The notes below the pieces were generated by a model. It was not told the origin of the DNA. It searched no databases and worked only from the letters and a program-made list of their open reading frames with translations. From contig NC_067472.1 in the NCBI RefSeq assembly GCF_947179515.1, positions 169,678,107 through 169,742,106 on the forward strand: a stretch of 64,000 nt of DNA. The letters run 5' to 3'. Each line of letters begins with the position of its first letter. The stretch's first letter is position 1. A program made the translations under genes and the position numbers. Positions 14,749 to 24,899 of the stretch are shown one piece after another. Source of the DNA: Apodemus sylvaticus. Its lineage: Eukaryota > Chordata > Mammalia > Rodentia > Muridae.

Positions 14749-17700
14749 GGCTCACTCTACTTTCGTTTTGTATGTTAGAAAACATGAGTGTCTCTAAGTA
14801 TCTATAAATGTTCATCTCTGGTACATGCCAGGTGCTGCTGACTCTAATGTCTGTAATCATTCATATTCACTGGCCTGTGCTAGCATAAGAAAGAGCTGTG
14901 TGACCTGGAACAAATTACTCAGCCCCTCTGCACCTGAGTTGCCCTTGTCTTTAAAAATGGGAAAAGAAATGGAGTCACACATGCATAGTGCTTAGAAGTT
15001 ATTATTCACTCATTTAACTTGTGGGGGCCTCATAAAATCAGTTATCACCTTATCAGTGGGGAAACCACCTGTGGGGACATGGCAGGTAAGGTCCCCCTGC
15101 CCCCCGCAGGGCTGACTGGAGAGCACCCACAGCAGTGAGTGGCGGCTGTCCGCCTCACGCTGCTCAGTGGTGAGCATGGCTGTCGTCCCTCCAGAACGGA
15201 AAGCTGCTGGCAGAGAGAGATGGAGTGAAGAGGCGGAGTGAGGAGTTGGCCACAGAGAAAGACGCTTTGAAGGTGTGCACTTGTCTAGGGGCCGAGCACT
15301 GCTCGCCTTCCTGCACCCACCCACATCAGCACTGGAGCTGTTGAGATCAGGCTCTTGCATCGGGATCCACAGGCCCAAGGGCTGCCGAGGCAGAGTGGCT
15401 GGAGGCTCCTTCAGAGCAGACACCCACCTATGGGTGTCACTGCGGGCTGAGAGAAGACCTGGACAGGGACAGTGGAGGGGGGGTTGCAGTGGGAGGCTGA
15501 GGAGATGCGGGAGGCTGAGGGGATGCGGGAGGCTGAGGGGATGCGGGAGGCTGAGGGGATGTGAGACGCTGAGGAGATGTGGGAGGCTGAGGTGATGTGG
15601 GAGGCTGAGGAGATGTGGGAGGCTGAGGGGATGTGAGAGGCTGAGGTGATGTGGGAGGCTGAGGAGATGTGGGAGGCTGAGGAGATGTGGGAGGCTGAGG
15701 GGATGCGGGAGGCTGAGGGGATGTGGGAGGCTGAGGGGATGTGGGAGGCTGAGGAGATGTGGGAGGCTGAGGGGACGTGGGAGGCTGAGGGGATGTAGGA
15801 GGCTGAGGAGATGTGGGAGACTGCTGGGAGGCAGGGAAGAGATGGATAGGCTCTTTCCTTGGCAGAGGCAGCTCTGTGAGTGTGAACGACTCATTTGCCA
15901 GCGTGAAGCAGTCCTGTCAGAGGTGAGAGACAGGGAGGGGACAGACCTGCCCTCAGCATGTCTTCCTAGCCCCTGCCTTGTGTAGCAGGAGCCCACCCAG
16001 GTCTGGGCCCTGGCTGAGGGATGCTCCCAGGTCCCAGTGTGCCCTGCATGGCTTTCCCACCTCAGCCAGCCCCGCCATCAGCAGTCTCACATCTTGGGGG
16101 ACTGAGCCCTGGCCCAGGTAGCTTTGTGTTCCCTACACAGCGTACCCGCCATGCAGAGAGCCTGGCCCAAACCCTGGAGGAGTACAGAACTACCACCCAG
16201 GTAGTGTGGAGCCCAGGGCACCTCTTCTGCCCGTCTTTCTCGTTCTTGGCAGCTGTGGCTTTCCTCCCTGCTAAGCTACTGCATCTCTGCCCCTTCCCTC
16301 CTCCCTCTGCATCCCTGACCTCTACTAGTTCTGTTTTGTGTGGAAATTTTTCCCACAGCACTCACCTCTCTGGGAGGGATCCTAGCTCCCCAAGGCCCAG
16401 TCTGTCTGTCTGGGTGGCTCCTTTGTGTGTTTTCTGTGAATCTGACCACCTCAGGGGAGTCCTTTCTGTCTTTGTGATGTTCCTGGCTGTGTCTCATGCT
16501 CGGGGCTTCTGGGCTCTCTTCTGGGCTTCTGTGTGGCTTTAGTCTTGGCCTTTGTGCCACTGCCGCCTCAGCCTGGTCGTTGGCAGTGTGTGTCGGGAGG
16601 AGGAGTGCATGGCTCCACAGGGCCATGCTCTGCTTCCTGCAGGAACTAAGGCAAGAGATCTCAAGCCTGGAGGAGCAGCTGAGTCAGAGCCAGGAGGGCC
16701 CAGAGCAGTGAGTGGATGATGATGGGGGGTGGGTGAGCACAGGGCTCACGAGGGGGGAATCGAGTGGATGGGCAGGCATGATGGGCAGGTAAGGGCTGGG
16801 CCACAGGGCGGGGGCTGTTCCAAAAGATAGGCCTCCCCTGTGTGTGGCCAGGCTGCTGGACGGGGCTGCAGCAGGAAGAGTAGGCTGGATCATGGCCCTG
16901 CCGCCATCACTAGATGTGGAGATCCAGGCTCTCAGGCAGGTAGGCTGTGCCTCCGTGGAAGCGCCATGTGTCCTCGTGCAGCCCTTACCCGCAGAGCAGG
17001 GCATCGTCAGCGGCAGCACCCGCCCTTCTCCAGCTTGCTCTGCCTTAGCCCTAGCCCTGAAAACTCCGAGGCCACGTTCCTTAACACCATCTCTCAGCAA
17101 TCTGTGGTCCTCTCACCAACTTCCTCCGGGCCTGTCCATACCTTCCACTTGTCCCAGCCCCACTGCCGTGCACCCTTTCACCTCTCTCCTGCCTGGGCCC
17201 CACTTCTCTCTGGCCCTCCCAGGTTCACATACAGCTTCTGCTTCCAGGAGCAGGATGCGGCCATTGCTGGCCTCTCCAGTCCTCTGTGTGGGGTGTGGCA
17301 GTGGGAAGAGGGGGAGGCTGAGCCGCAGGAGGAGCCTGGGCCGCAGGAGGAGCCTGAGCTGCAGGAGGCTGAGTTTCCCTTTGAGGACCCTGCTAAGCGA
17401 CAGGTAAGCAGAAAAAGGCTCGGAGCTACTGGAGTCCATGGGCCCCCAAGTCTCTAAGGATCCCTTCCATACTCTCTCTGCCGCTTTGCTCTACTCACTG
17501 AGCTTACAGAGAACCTGGTGCAGGCTGTGAATCCAGCCGCAGCCAACAGAACACCCTCCGCCCTCCAGGGACAGGCAAACTCAAGCTGTCCCGGAAAAAA
17601 AAAAAAAAGTCAAGATGCACTTATTTATGATTGTACATATTGCAAAAGACGGGAAGTGTCTTCTTAAAAAGCCACATAGTAGTGGTGGCACATTCCTTCA

Positions 17701-18636
17701 ATCCCAGCACTGGGGAGGTGGATGCAGGCAGATCTCTGAGACTAGCCTGGTCTACAGAGCGAGTCCCGGGAGAGCCAAGGATACACAGAGAAACCCTGTC
17801 TTAAAAAATAATAATGGGCTGCAGAGATGGCTCAGAGGTTGAGTGCTGACTGCTCTTTCAAAGGTCCTGAGTTCATTTCCCAGCAACCACATCCATTTCT
17901 CACGACCATCTTTAATGGGGATCCGATGCCCTCTACTGGTGTGTCTGAAGACAGCAACAGTGTAGTAACACACATGAAGTAAATACATCTTTAAAAATAA
18001 TAGAAAAAAAGAAAAGAAAGAGGAAGGCAGGCTTAGCACTAAAATGAATCTAAGCTACACAGAGGCTGTGTCTCAAAGAACAGGGTCTTTCTACCCCTTT
18101 TTACTATGCTAGGCCTGTCCTCTACCACTAAGCAGAAGCCCTTGTGTACTCCTAAGCTGGCCCTGTACACTGGGGAATCACCCAAGACAAGTGAACCCCA
18201 AATGTCCAGCCAGTTTAGGTAGCAGCCAGCCTGGGATGGAGAGGGATGCCTGCTCCAGGGACAGTGGAAGGAAAGTGACCTTGTCTTAGGACCTGAGACG
18301 CTTGGAAACATAAAGCCACACAGTGCTCTTAGGATGCCCAGGTGACTTGGATGAGGAGGTGACTCTGCAAAGGGTCTATATCTGGCTGTGAGTGAGGATG
18401 GGCAGGGTGGGGACAGGGCAGGAGGGCAGTGCCGAGAAGATGGTAGGGAAGATGTTAAGTTCATAGGTGAGGTGACATCTTGTAAGACATCCAGGGCCTC
18501 CAGAAGTAGCCAAGTGTACAAGCCCGAAGTTCACCAATCATTAGGGGTGGACAGTAGTGACTCAGAGCTAGGAATGCTGAAGCAGGAGGCTGGCCGTGAG
18601 TTTGATACCAGCCTGAACTACAGAATTAGACCCTAT

Positions 18637-18700
<64 letters not shown>

Positions 18701-21700
18701 GAAAAAGGAAGGAAAGAAAAGGGGCAAGAGAGGGGAAGGTGGCCACCCAGCTATGCCCAGCTCCCAGGAAGTAGAGCAGGAGGGTAGGCCATCCTCACCC
18801 TATGGAACACAGTGAGTTCATGCCAGCTTGGGCTACAAGGCTCTCAGAACTAAATAGTAATGACAAAAGTATCAGGTTAGTGGAGTGGGGAGCTGAGGTC
18901 ACTGGCACACAGGAGACGTCTCTGGAGAATGGGCCCTGCCAAGGAGCAGGGGCACCCAGAGACCCCCAGAGGGAAGAAGGAAGAAAGTACTGAGTCGCCT
19001 CTTGACCCAGGCTAGTGGATGGGGACATCAATCTCTACTCCTGAGAAGGAGTTAGGTAGTCATCAGTGCCCGTAGCATAACTGGCTTTCCGTGGGTGCTG
19101 TGAGGGGCCCAGAGAGAGTTTAGAAGCTTCTCTCCCTGGGGGCTGTCTGCATCAATCTGGACCTCAGGTAGGGGCACCTTGCTGCAGCTGAGTCAGAAGC
19201 TCAGAGAGGGTTTCTGTGCAGAGTCCAGGAGACCAAATTTTGATATTCTGCAGACAGACTTCCAGAGAGAGCCAGTGCATGCTCCAGAAGGAAGCAGAAC
19301 GCCATGCCTGAGGTAAGGAGCAGGTTAACAGTCAGTCCTACCTCTGCCACAGTGCTGGAGTTCTGGCTGTGGGAGGATGGAGATAGTGGCACTCGGCAAG
19401 AGTCACCCCTCCTCCATCCAGTCTGGCTGCCTCAGAACCCTGCACCAGCCCTCAATACATCTCACCCTGGCAAGTTTAAAAAGGGGTGGGCACATGGACC
19501 CCAGGGAGGCCAGGGGCTCTGGGAGGTACCCCAAGGACCAGGCTGGATTTACAGTTGTCACCCTTCAGGGAGCCAGAGGTGCTGGAAAAATACTGATGGG
19601 GGCCTTGAGGGTTCCCAGCTCTGGAGGACCCTGCAGGCTCCAGAACCAGTCTTTAACACCAACAAAGGGGCTGGCGTGAGCCTCCATAGGTCCTGGGGGT
19701 CCAGCTCTGTGGCTGATTGATGGAGCTGTATTCTGAGGCCTTACTCAGGCTTTGAGTAACAATGGAAAGTGCTGGATGTCTGGCGTCAGCGCCTGCAGCT
19801 TCCTGTGGTGCCTCCCTCCTCCAGACTCCTGCTGCCACAGCTAATGAGGCCCCTACACAACCTCTAATTGGACTTGTCTGGGCAGAGCTGAGATTGGGCT
19901 GGCTCAGGGCTCTGATCAGTGTGACCTCCTCCTACGTCATCAGGATGGAGGGAAGAAGGGACTTACTCCCCCTGGCTAGGACTGCTACCAACACATTTTC
20001 AAGGAGGCAAATGCTGGAGCCCAAGGTGGGACCAGGCTGGGGCCTGGCCACAAAAGGCTGGGGACGCAACCCCCTCCAACCCACACGAGCACTTCAGGGG
20101 ACCCCACAGCAGTGTATGGTGGGACCGGCGGGCTGGGGCCCCTGGGGGCCTGAGGCTGCTGGCTTGATGGCAGCTGCAAGGTTGGATCCCTGATCCTCAT
20201 CGAGGCATAGGCTGGTGTCGGGCACCCGGGTCCCTGGGGAGCCATTCAGCCTCTGAAGCTTGATACTAGCCTCAAAGCTGTGTCCATGAAGCGTAGGCTC
20301 AGAGGTGTGGGCGTGGTGCTCACACACCCAAAGAAATGATTTGGACACGGGAGAGCCCAGTTAGTGTGGTTCCAGGGCTGGGGGTGGGGGTGGGGAGCTG
20401 GAGACCCAATCTCTAACAAGACCCAAAGACGAAGGCTGAGAAATGACGCAGTACCAGTACCTCAAATGGGTGCCCTGGGGTGTCTGGTTTGGGGGCAGAG
20501 CAGGAGCCTTGGTTCTTCCTAAGGTTCAGCTGGAAGGAGACAACTAGGAATGCCTAGTTCAAGGGCTTCAGAGCCTTTTGTGGGTCACAGACTCCAAAAT
20601 TTGCTTTAAAAAAATCTGAGAATGGAAAAAGAACAGGGAGGCAAGGTGTCGGTGACTATGTTTGCTGTAGGTTGTCCAGAGGACAGGAAGAGGAGGAAGA
20701 GGAAGAGAGCTGGGTCCTGGTAAGCAAGCCCAAGGACTGTCCTAGCCCCACACACCGAGGGACTGATCCCAGTTCTTCCCTCAAGCTTGAACTCCTCGGG
20801 AACAGACGGGAAACTCATTTGGTCAGGAGATAACAAGGCCCTCGCTGCAGCTAATGAGAGGCAGGGGTGGGAGGAGGGCTATTGGCAGCCAGACTATTCC
20901 CCAGAGACCCCAGCTACAGAGACAGGCTGCAGTTTCTACACGCTGAGCCTGAGGGCTCACAGATGTAACCACAGTTGCATCAGACCCCCACACACTCACC
21001 CGACAAGGAACTTGTGGGCTCAAAGACCTGGCCATGCTGCGTGGGCTGGACTCCTCCAGCTTTTCTGTGGCAGGACAGGAAGAGGTCTGAGCCCAGCTCT
21101 TGTCAAGAGAAGGTAAAGGGGGTTGATGAGAGATGTGGCCAGAGCCTGCTGAGGAATGTGGGACGGGCGCTGGAGTCCTCACTGCCCTGCCACACCCAGG
21201 CCCTTCACTGAGGAAGCCAGCTCTTCTCTCTCTCCTCAGTTCAGGACCCAGCAGAGTGGGCAAGACAGAGCAGTTGGGAGTGGCAGGGTAGTGGTCTGTC
21301 ACTGCTGGCCATTGTATTTGGAGCAAATGTGGGCATCGGAAGACCCTGACTGGCAGACAGGTGGCCTTTCCAGAGAGACGGGGGTGGGGCACAGGATGGC
21401 AGAGCCTTCAGGAATTGGCTGGCACTGCGAGACTGCTTAGCCACAGCATGTGTGCCCACACTGTAAACCAGTGCCCTGGGGGTAGAAACTTACAAGATCC
21501 GGTGGGAGGAGGAGACACGTGCTAAGGAACTCTCACCCTTATGAGCTACTGTGTAGGCACTGTTCTTGCCCTGCTCGCTGCCCCATCCCTCCCCCATCCA
21601 GGGAGTGGAAGGCTGCGGTCATCCCTGACCGGGGGACAGATGGCCGGCCTCCTGTGTAGTCTGCATCCAGGGTGCTCACTAAGGACCGCAAACTCAGTGG

Positions 21701-22230
21701 TGGGCGTGTTGTCCTTTCTCCACTCAGGCTGACCCCTCCAGCCCTCTGGGAACCCCTCACCATAAACTCGCCCCAAGAAGCTCACCTGAGAGGTAAAGAG
21801 ACACTTGGGAACTGGAAAGGGACTTAGGACATACCAAGCCTCGTAATAATGTCTTTCCCTTCTGCCTTCCAGCTGCCACGTTGTGCCAGAGATGCGACAA
21901 GCCCTCATGCCTGTGGTGGGAGAGCTGGTGCCAGTTAAGTGGCCACAGACCCAGCACTGTCTGCATCTCCAGCGCTCCCCAGGGATCAGGTGTGCCCTTT
22001 AAATGGCCCAGGTGCAGGTGAGGGTGCCACAAGTTTGTGAGACCAATCTTTCTGGGGCCCCCTTCAGACTCTCCTGCCTCCCCTCCAGACTCCGCCCACA
22101 GCCGCTGGTCCCCACTCCCATCTTGGGCCTGCTGCTGCTGCTGCTGCTCTCCGTCCTGCTGCTCAGCCAGTCCACGCCGCCCACCTGGCCGCACCTGCAG
22201 CTCTACTACCTACAGCCGCCACCAGTGTGA
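3081..22230 (+). CDS. Kash5: KASH5, meiotic LINC-complex KASH protein and dynein adaptor (19 coding exons)
   Basis: Coding exons: 3081-3120, 7281-7385, 7733-7919, 8264-8328, 9842-9908, 10135-10296, 10678-10795, 11001-11051, 15195-15272, 15866-15922, 16141-16200, 16643-16707, 16852-16939, 17248-17403, 19254-19312, 20680-20719, 21728-21792, 21873-21989, 22089-22230. All junctions are GT-AG and the frame closes at 1722 nt, giving 573 residues (human about 562). The protein starts MDLPEG. An EF-hand-like region spans about 31-103 with degenerate loops (first near D44). Long coiled coil at about 160-350 (exons 6-12), acidic E-rich segments in exons 14 and 16, a Leu-rich membrane span at about 538-552, and a 21-residue lumenal tail ending PPPV, the SUN-binding KASH signature. 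Known role: at the outer nuclear membrane of meiocytes it joins SUN1-bound telomeres to dynein-dynactin for homologue pairing. I see no canonical AATAAA within 1 kb after the stop. Confidence 0.95.
3580..4045. repeat. Cluster of three B1 SINEs around a (GA)n array
   Basis: A B1 on the minus strand lies at about 3580-3665. B1 copies on + lie at about 3700-3840 and 3903-4045, recognised by the 'taatcccagcactctgggag' core and the 'agaaaccctgtct' end. The (GA)n tract at 3840-3897 has grown in the A-rich tail of the middle copy. All lie in Kash5 intron 1. Confidence 0.85.
4632..4726. repeat. 47-bp direct tandem duplication
   Basis: Two adjacent near-identical copies begin at 4632 and 4679 with 'cagcctctggataggcagt' and share 'ctgatgcaggagcacctgt'. 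They differ by a few substitutions. Unique intron sequence of Kash5. Confidence 0.8.
4895..4911 (+). promoter_or_regulatory. CTCF-like binding motif, forward orientation
   Basis: CACCAGCAGAGGGCGAG fits the CTCF core (CCAnnAGnnGGCnn) closely on the + strand. It sits in unique sequence of Kash5 intron 1, outside any SINE I can recognise. Occupancy cannot be judged from sequence. Confidence 0.5.
5160..5325 (+). repeat. B1 SINE followed by a poly-G run
   Basis: B1 on + at about 5160-5290, with the 'tgcctttaatcccggcactc' core. Its A-rich tail passes directly into a G homopolymer of about 17-18 bases (from 5291) and then a GGAA-rich stretch. Confidence 0.75.
6030..6580. repeat. CA-rich tandem array of about 100-bp units
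   Basis: Roughly five units, each containing 'catttgcatatacacatgta', then 'atagacacacatgcat', 'atattgcacatac' and 'cctgaacacatcacac'. Starts fall near 6045, 6145, 6245, 6345 and 6450. The array ends in a pure (CA)n run at about 6545-6575. The open frames through it (His/Thr/Cys-rich) are composition artefacts. Confidence 0.85.
7028..7385 (+). other. Kash5: Possible alternative first exon of Kash5 (in-frame upstream extension)
   Basis: The exon-2 frame stays open upstream through its acceptor AG at 7279-7280, back to an ATG at 7028 and further to 6815. Transcription starting here and reading straight into exon 2 would replace the first 13 residues with 84 others (starting MAPKPISSEALG), giving about 644 residues. 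The extension is Pro/Ser-rich and has no recognisable domain. This is an inference from an open frame only. The pyrimidine tract at 7268-7280 and the match of the 3081 exon to human KASH5 support the spliced form. Confidence 0.35.
8871..9228 (-). repeat. B2 and B1 SINEs, both minus strand, Kash5 intron 4
   Basis: The reverse complement of 8871-9060 is a B2, running from 'ggggctggagagatggctca' to an A-rich, AATAAA-like tail. A second minus-strand element, a B1, follows at about 9090-9226. The introns of Kash5 accumulate SINEs but the exons are intact. Confidence 0.85.
9509..9745 (+). repeat. B1 SINE with (GAAA)n tail expansion
   Basis: Nearly consensus B1 on + at 9509-9655, then a (GAAA)n array at about 9670-9742. 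It ends about 100 bp before Kash5 exon 5. Confidence 0.85.
11052..15194. other. Kash5 intron 8 (4.1 kb), repeat-rich
   Basis: The largest internal gap of the gene. It holds a diverged B1 (+, about 11312-11425), a (TTTC)n array (about 11578-11705), a B2 (-, about 11720-11903), a B3-like element (-, about 12505-12718), two B1 copies (-, about 13705-13846 and 13848-13965) and a (GT)n array (14691-14745). I see no further coding exon. Residue order across the intron is continuous with human KASH5. Confidence 0.75.
15488..15826. repeat. 18-bp minisatellite in Kash5 intron 9
   Basis: About 18-19 copies of an 18-bp unit close to 'gggatgtgggaggctgag', with single-base variants (gggatgcg, gagatgtg, ggtgatgtg). 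Because 18 is divisible by 3, frames stay open on both strands; this explains a long antisense open frame (15010-15996) of Leu-Pro-His-Ser repeats. It ends 40 bp before Kash5 exon 10. Confidence 0.9.
17655..18695 (+). repeat. B1, B2 and B1 fragment with (GA)n, Kash5 intron 14
   Basis: B1 on + at about 17655-17810, directly followed by a B2 on + at about 17815-18000. Unique sequence follows, then a degenerate B1 end at about 18565-18640 merging into a (GA)n array at 18639-18694. Confidence 0.8.
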
Positions 22231-23380
22231 GGCGCCCTTCCGGCAGGCAGCCAGCCACCCCTTCTACCACTGTACCTCCCGCTGTCACGGACTCCTCAGC
22301 ATGGGACCCACCCACATCCCTAATGTTGTGTTATGTGACCATGGCCTCTTCTGGCTCTCCTGTTTCTTAACAATAGCAAACACGAAGTGATGACTTCAGC
22401 ACAGGATGACTTCCTCACTAAACACGTTCGGGGGAGGAGGGCACCTGGGCCCCTGCTGAGTCAAGAGGGGACCCAAGGTCTCTCAGCTTTCTCCATCCTT
22501 CTCTCCTGCCTCGGAGGCTCTATTGTAGCATCATCACAGTGCAGGGCTGGGCAGAGCTTGCTGTCCCTGAGTTGTCTTTTTGGTAGACCAGGCGGGCCCC
22601 TCTGCCCCATGAGCGCACAGCCTGGTCAGTCAGTGTGCTTGAGCAGGCAAGCTAGAGGCTTCTCTGACAGCTCCTCAGTGGTAACTTCATGGAACATGGG
22701 GCTAAGCAAGACCACTGGCTGCAGCCTCTGAGCGCTGGAATTGCCAGATGTCTCTGAATGCTGCCTCTGGGTCATAAGCCCTCCAAGCCAGGATCTTATT
22801 GCACCCGCGGCTTCACTCAGAGTTTTCCCTCGTTAACACTGGCTCCACGGTTTACAATGCCAGGAGCCACTTTGAACCTTTGGATCAAGGTGGGTGCAGC
22901 CTGAGAAAACACACACCCCTGCACACACACATGCGTGTACAATATTCTCTGGCGCTGTTTAGATAACTCCAAGAAGGTGCCACCTGCGTTTGGTTTTGAG
23001 AGGCGGTGTAGTTGGTATACAGTCGTCAGCGGGAAGGAGGGTGTTACAGGCTGGAGTGGGTCAGCCTAACAGCTCGGCCAGGGAAAGGAGAGTCGGGAAA
23101 GGCAGGGTGGCAGCCCGGGCAGGTTCTGAGAAAGATGCAGAGGTCAGCCTGGGGCCCCAGCCCAAAAGCTGTTGCCAGTGCCCAGCAGGGGAGTGAGTAG
23201 GGCAGGCCCAGAACAACACTCCGGCCATGTGGAGCCAGAGCTGGCCGGCAGGGGAAGGGGGCTGCTGGAGGAGGGTAGTAGTCCGAAAGGGCCCTGCGGA
23301 GGAAGGGTCTGGAGAAAAGTGGGCTCCTTGGCCGCATCCTAAACTCTAAGGCGGTCTGATGGCTGGAAACAGCCGACAAA
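22231..23380. other. Kash5 3' UTR and intergenic DNA
   Basis: The bases after the Kash5 stop presumably hold its 3' UTR, but no AATAAA or ATTAAA is evident, so the end is not placed. The rest is unique sequence with a short CA-rich patch near 22905-22935. No coding exon is seen. Confidence 0.5.
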
Positions 23381-23735
23381 ACTTGGGATTTCGGGGCGTG
23401 AGGTATCGCCTAGCAGAAGCCCAGATTCCTGTGAGCTCCTCCTGCTAACCGCTTCTGCGCGGTAGACCGAGCTAGAGCAGCAAGAGGCAACTCCGCCTTC
23501 GCAGCATATAAGCCAATGAGGACTCGGTCCGCCTCCAGAAATGCAAATTTTGGAGGGCGGTCTCCTCGACCCCACCCTCCTCTGCAGGCCAATCAGGGCG
23601 CGGTCCGCTCCCTCCGCGGGCTCTCCGAATAAACAGGTGTCGGCCTCTGCTTAGTCATCCTCTCCCGCAGCCGCGGCGGCCCAGCTCGGAACTGCAGGAT
23701 ATCTCCCCGGCCGATGAACAAGCGGACCAAAAAGG
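23380..23735. promoter_or_regulatory. CpG-rich CCAAT-box segment, orphan promoter candidate
   Basis: CpG content rises sharply here. CCAAT boxes stand at about 23513-23517 (gccaatgag) and 23589-23593 (gccaatcag), with CG-rich sequence after them and a clean pyrimidine patch near 23655. A short open frame MNKRTKKVKK begins at about 23714 and runs into a B1 at 23752. It lies between the 3' ends of Kash5 and Pth2, so it serves neither gene obviously. It could start an unannotated non-coding RNA. Confidence 0.4.
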
Positions 23736-23751
23736 TTAAGAAATCCCGACC

Positions 23752-23892
23752 CGGCAGGGCGTGGTGAGCCTGCCTTTAATACTAGCACTTGGGAGGCAGA
23801 GGCAGGCTAATCTCAAATTCAAGGCCAGCCTGGTCCACAGAATGAGTCCCAGGACAGTCAGGGCTACACAGAGGAAACCCTATCTCGGAAAA
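23752..23892 (+). repeat. B1 SINE
   Basis: B1 on + from 'ggcagggcgtggtgagc' to 'gaaaccctatctcgg'. It abuts the CpG-rich segment and may have been inserted into its transcribed part. Confidence 0.85.
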
Positions 23893-24120
23893 TAATCCAC
23901 CACCGCCACCACCACCCCAAAATAAACGGGACCAAAACAGAGCTGAATCAGGGCGCCCTCAACTATGACGAAAGGAGAGCAGAACGGCGAGGGAATCCGG
24001 AGAGGACAACCCAAGAGGGAACCCGAAGAAGGCAAAACCGAGCGAGGACGCAGAGGGCCCCTCCCCACACACCCACAAGAGCGGCGCAGCAAGGAGGCGC
24101 AGTCGCAGTGCGACAGGCTC

Positions 24121-24126
24121 TTTATT
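24121..24126 (-). terminator. Pth2: Pth2 polyadenylation signal AATAAA
   Basis: Reading the minus strand, AATAAA begins only 4 nt after the TGA stop at 24133-24131. The 3' UTR would then be only about 20-35 nt, which is unusually short. Confidence 0.75.
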
Positions 24127-24130
24127 AGGC

Positions 24131-24602
24131 TCAGGGCGCGTCCAGCAGCAACAGCTTCTGCATGTAAGAGTCCAGCCAGCGGCGGCGCTCCAGGGCGGCC
24201 AGCAGGCGCGCGCGCTCCCGAAAGGCCGCGTCGTCAGCTAGCGCCAGGCTGCGCCGAGACAGGGGAGTACCCAAGTCTGCCCAGGCACGACTGGGGGCGC
24301 GGAGGCTGCGGGAAGAGAAATGCAGTGATTGCGTGCTAGGCCCCACGGGCCACCGCGGGTCCCCACTGCAGCCTGACCCTAAGCACCCCCACCCCTCAAC
24401 CCCCACGCGCGCTATCTCGCCTTCCCTTGGGGGCGTCTCCTCCCTCCCTTGGGTGTCCGGGACCTCATACCTACCTGAACACACCGGCGAGGGGCAGGGC
24501 AACCCCTGAGGCAGGGCCAGTGCCCCAGGGCACAAGCAGTAGCAGCAGCAAAAGCAGCAGCAGCCGCTCTCGGGGGCTCCTGGACGCCTGGCAGGTCTCC
24601 AT
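24131..24602 (-). CDS. Pth2: Parathyroid hormone 2 / TIP39 neuropeptide precursor
   Basis: Two coding exons, 24602-24475 and 24305-24131, GT-AG, giving 100 residues, the usual length. A signal peptide has a run of about ten leucines after METCQ. A short propeptide ends in the dibasic site R60-R61, and mature TIP39 is residues 62-100, starting SLALADD and ending LLLDAP. Known role: secreted ligand of the PTH2 receptor, acting in thalamic and brainstem circuits for nociception, maternal and stress responses. The start was chosen because an acceptor (tccacag) lies just before GTGATGG, and because it gives a proper signal peptide; an upstream in-frame ATG at 24755 would lie before the TATA box. 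The propeptide differs at a few residues from the mouse form I recall, while the mature peptide appears identical. Confidence 0.96.
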
Positions 24603-24704
24603 CACCTGTGGACACAGGGGACAGGATCTCAATGTCACCATCCCGCCCAGAAGCCTAAGGCCCACTGTCCAACCCCGCCACCGGCCTCCCGCGGGGCTCC
24701 GTAC

Positions 24705-24750
24705 CGTGCAGTGGGCTCGGGCAGCTATGCTCACGCCCCCTTTATATACC
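24705..24750 (-). promoter_or_regulatory. Pth2: Pth2 core promoter and short non-coding exon 1
   Basis: The minus strand shows a TATA box (TATATAAAGG) at about 24749-24740. About 30 nt downstream, a short leader ends at a donor (CACG|GTACGG) after 24705. The next exon carries the start codon at 24602. The exact start is inferred from the TATA spacing. Confidence 0.7.
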
Positions 24751-24815
24751 CTCACAGCCCCCGCGGCGGCAGTGACGCAGGCCGGGCTGGGGGCGCGGGG
24801 TCACTCCACCCCACG

Positions 24816-24890
24816 CTCATTAGGAGCCGCCAGCGGTAATGAGAAGCCTGGTGGGGCCCTGCGCTGCTGTGGCCAACACCAACTAATTGG
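24816..24890. promoter_or_regulatory. Homeodomain-type TAAT motif cluster upstream of Pth2
   Basis: Three homeodomain-like cores lie within 75 bp: ctcatta at 24816, taatgag at 24837 and ctaattgg at 24883. They sit 70-140 bp upstream of the Pth2 TATA box in otherwise GC-rich sequence. This suits a neuron-restricted gene, but the motifs are short and the link is inferred. Confidence 0.4.
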
Positions 24891-24899
24891 GACCCAGAG

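Noticed and set aside
15010..15996. 328-codon open frame on the minus strand
   Set aside because: It is made of the 18-bp minisatellite read antisense (Leu-Pro-His-Ser repeats) and overlaps Kash5 exons 9 and 10. There is no family resemblance.
24471..24755. Longer Pth2 N-terminus starting at 24755
   Set aside because: That ATG lies upstream of the TATA box and the frame passes through a leader intron. The start at 24602 gives a proper signal peptide and the known 100-residue length.
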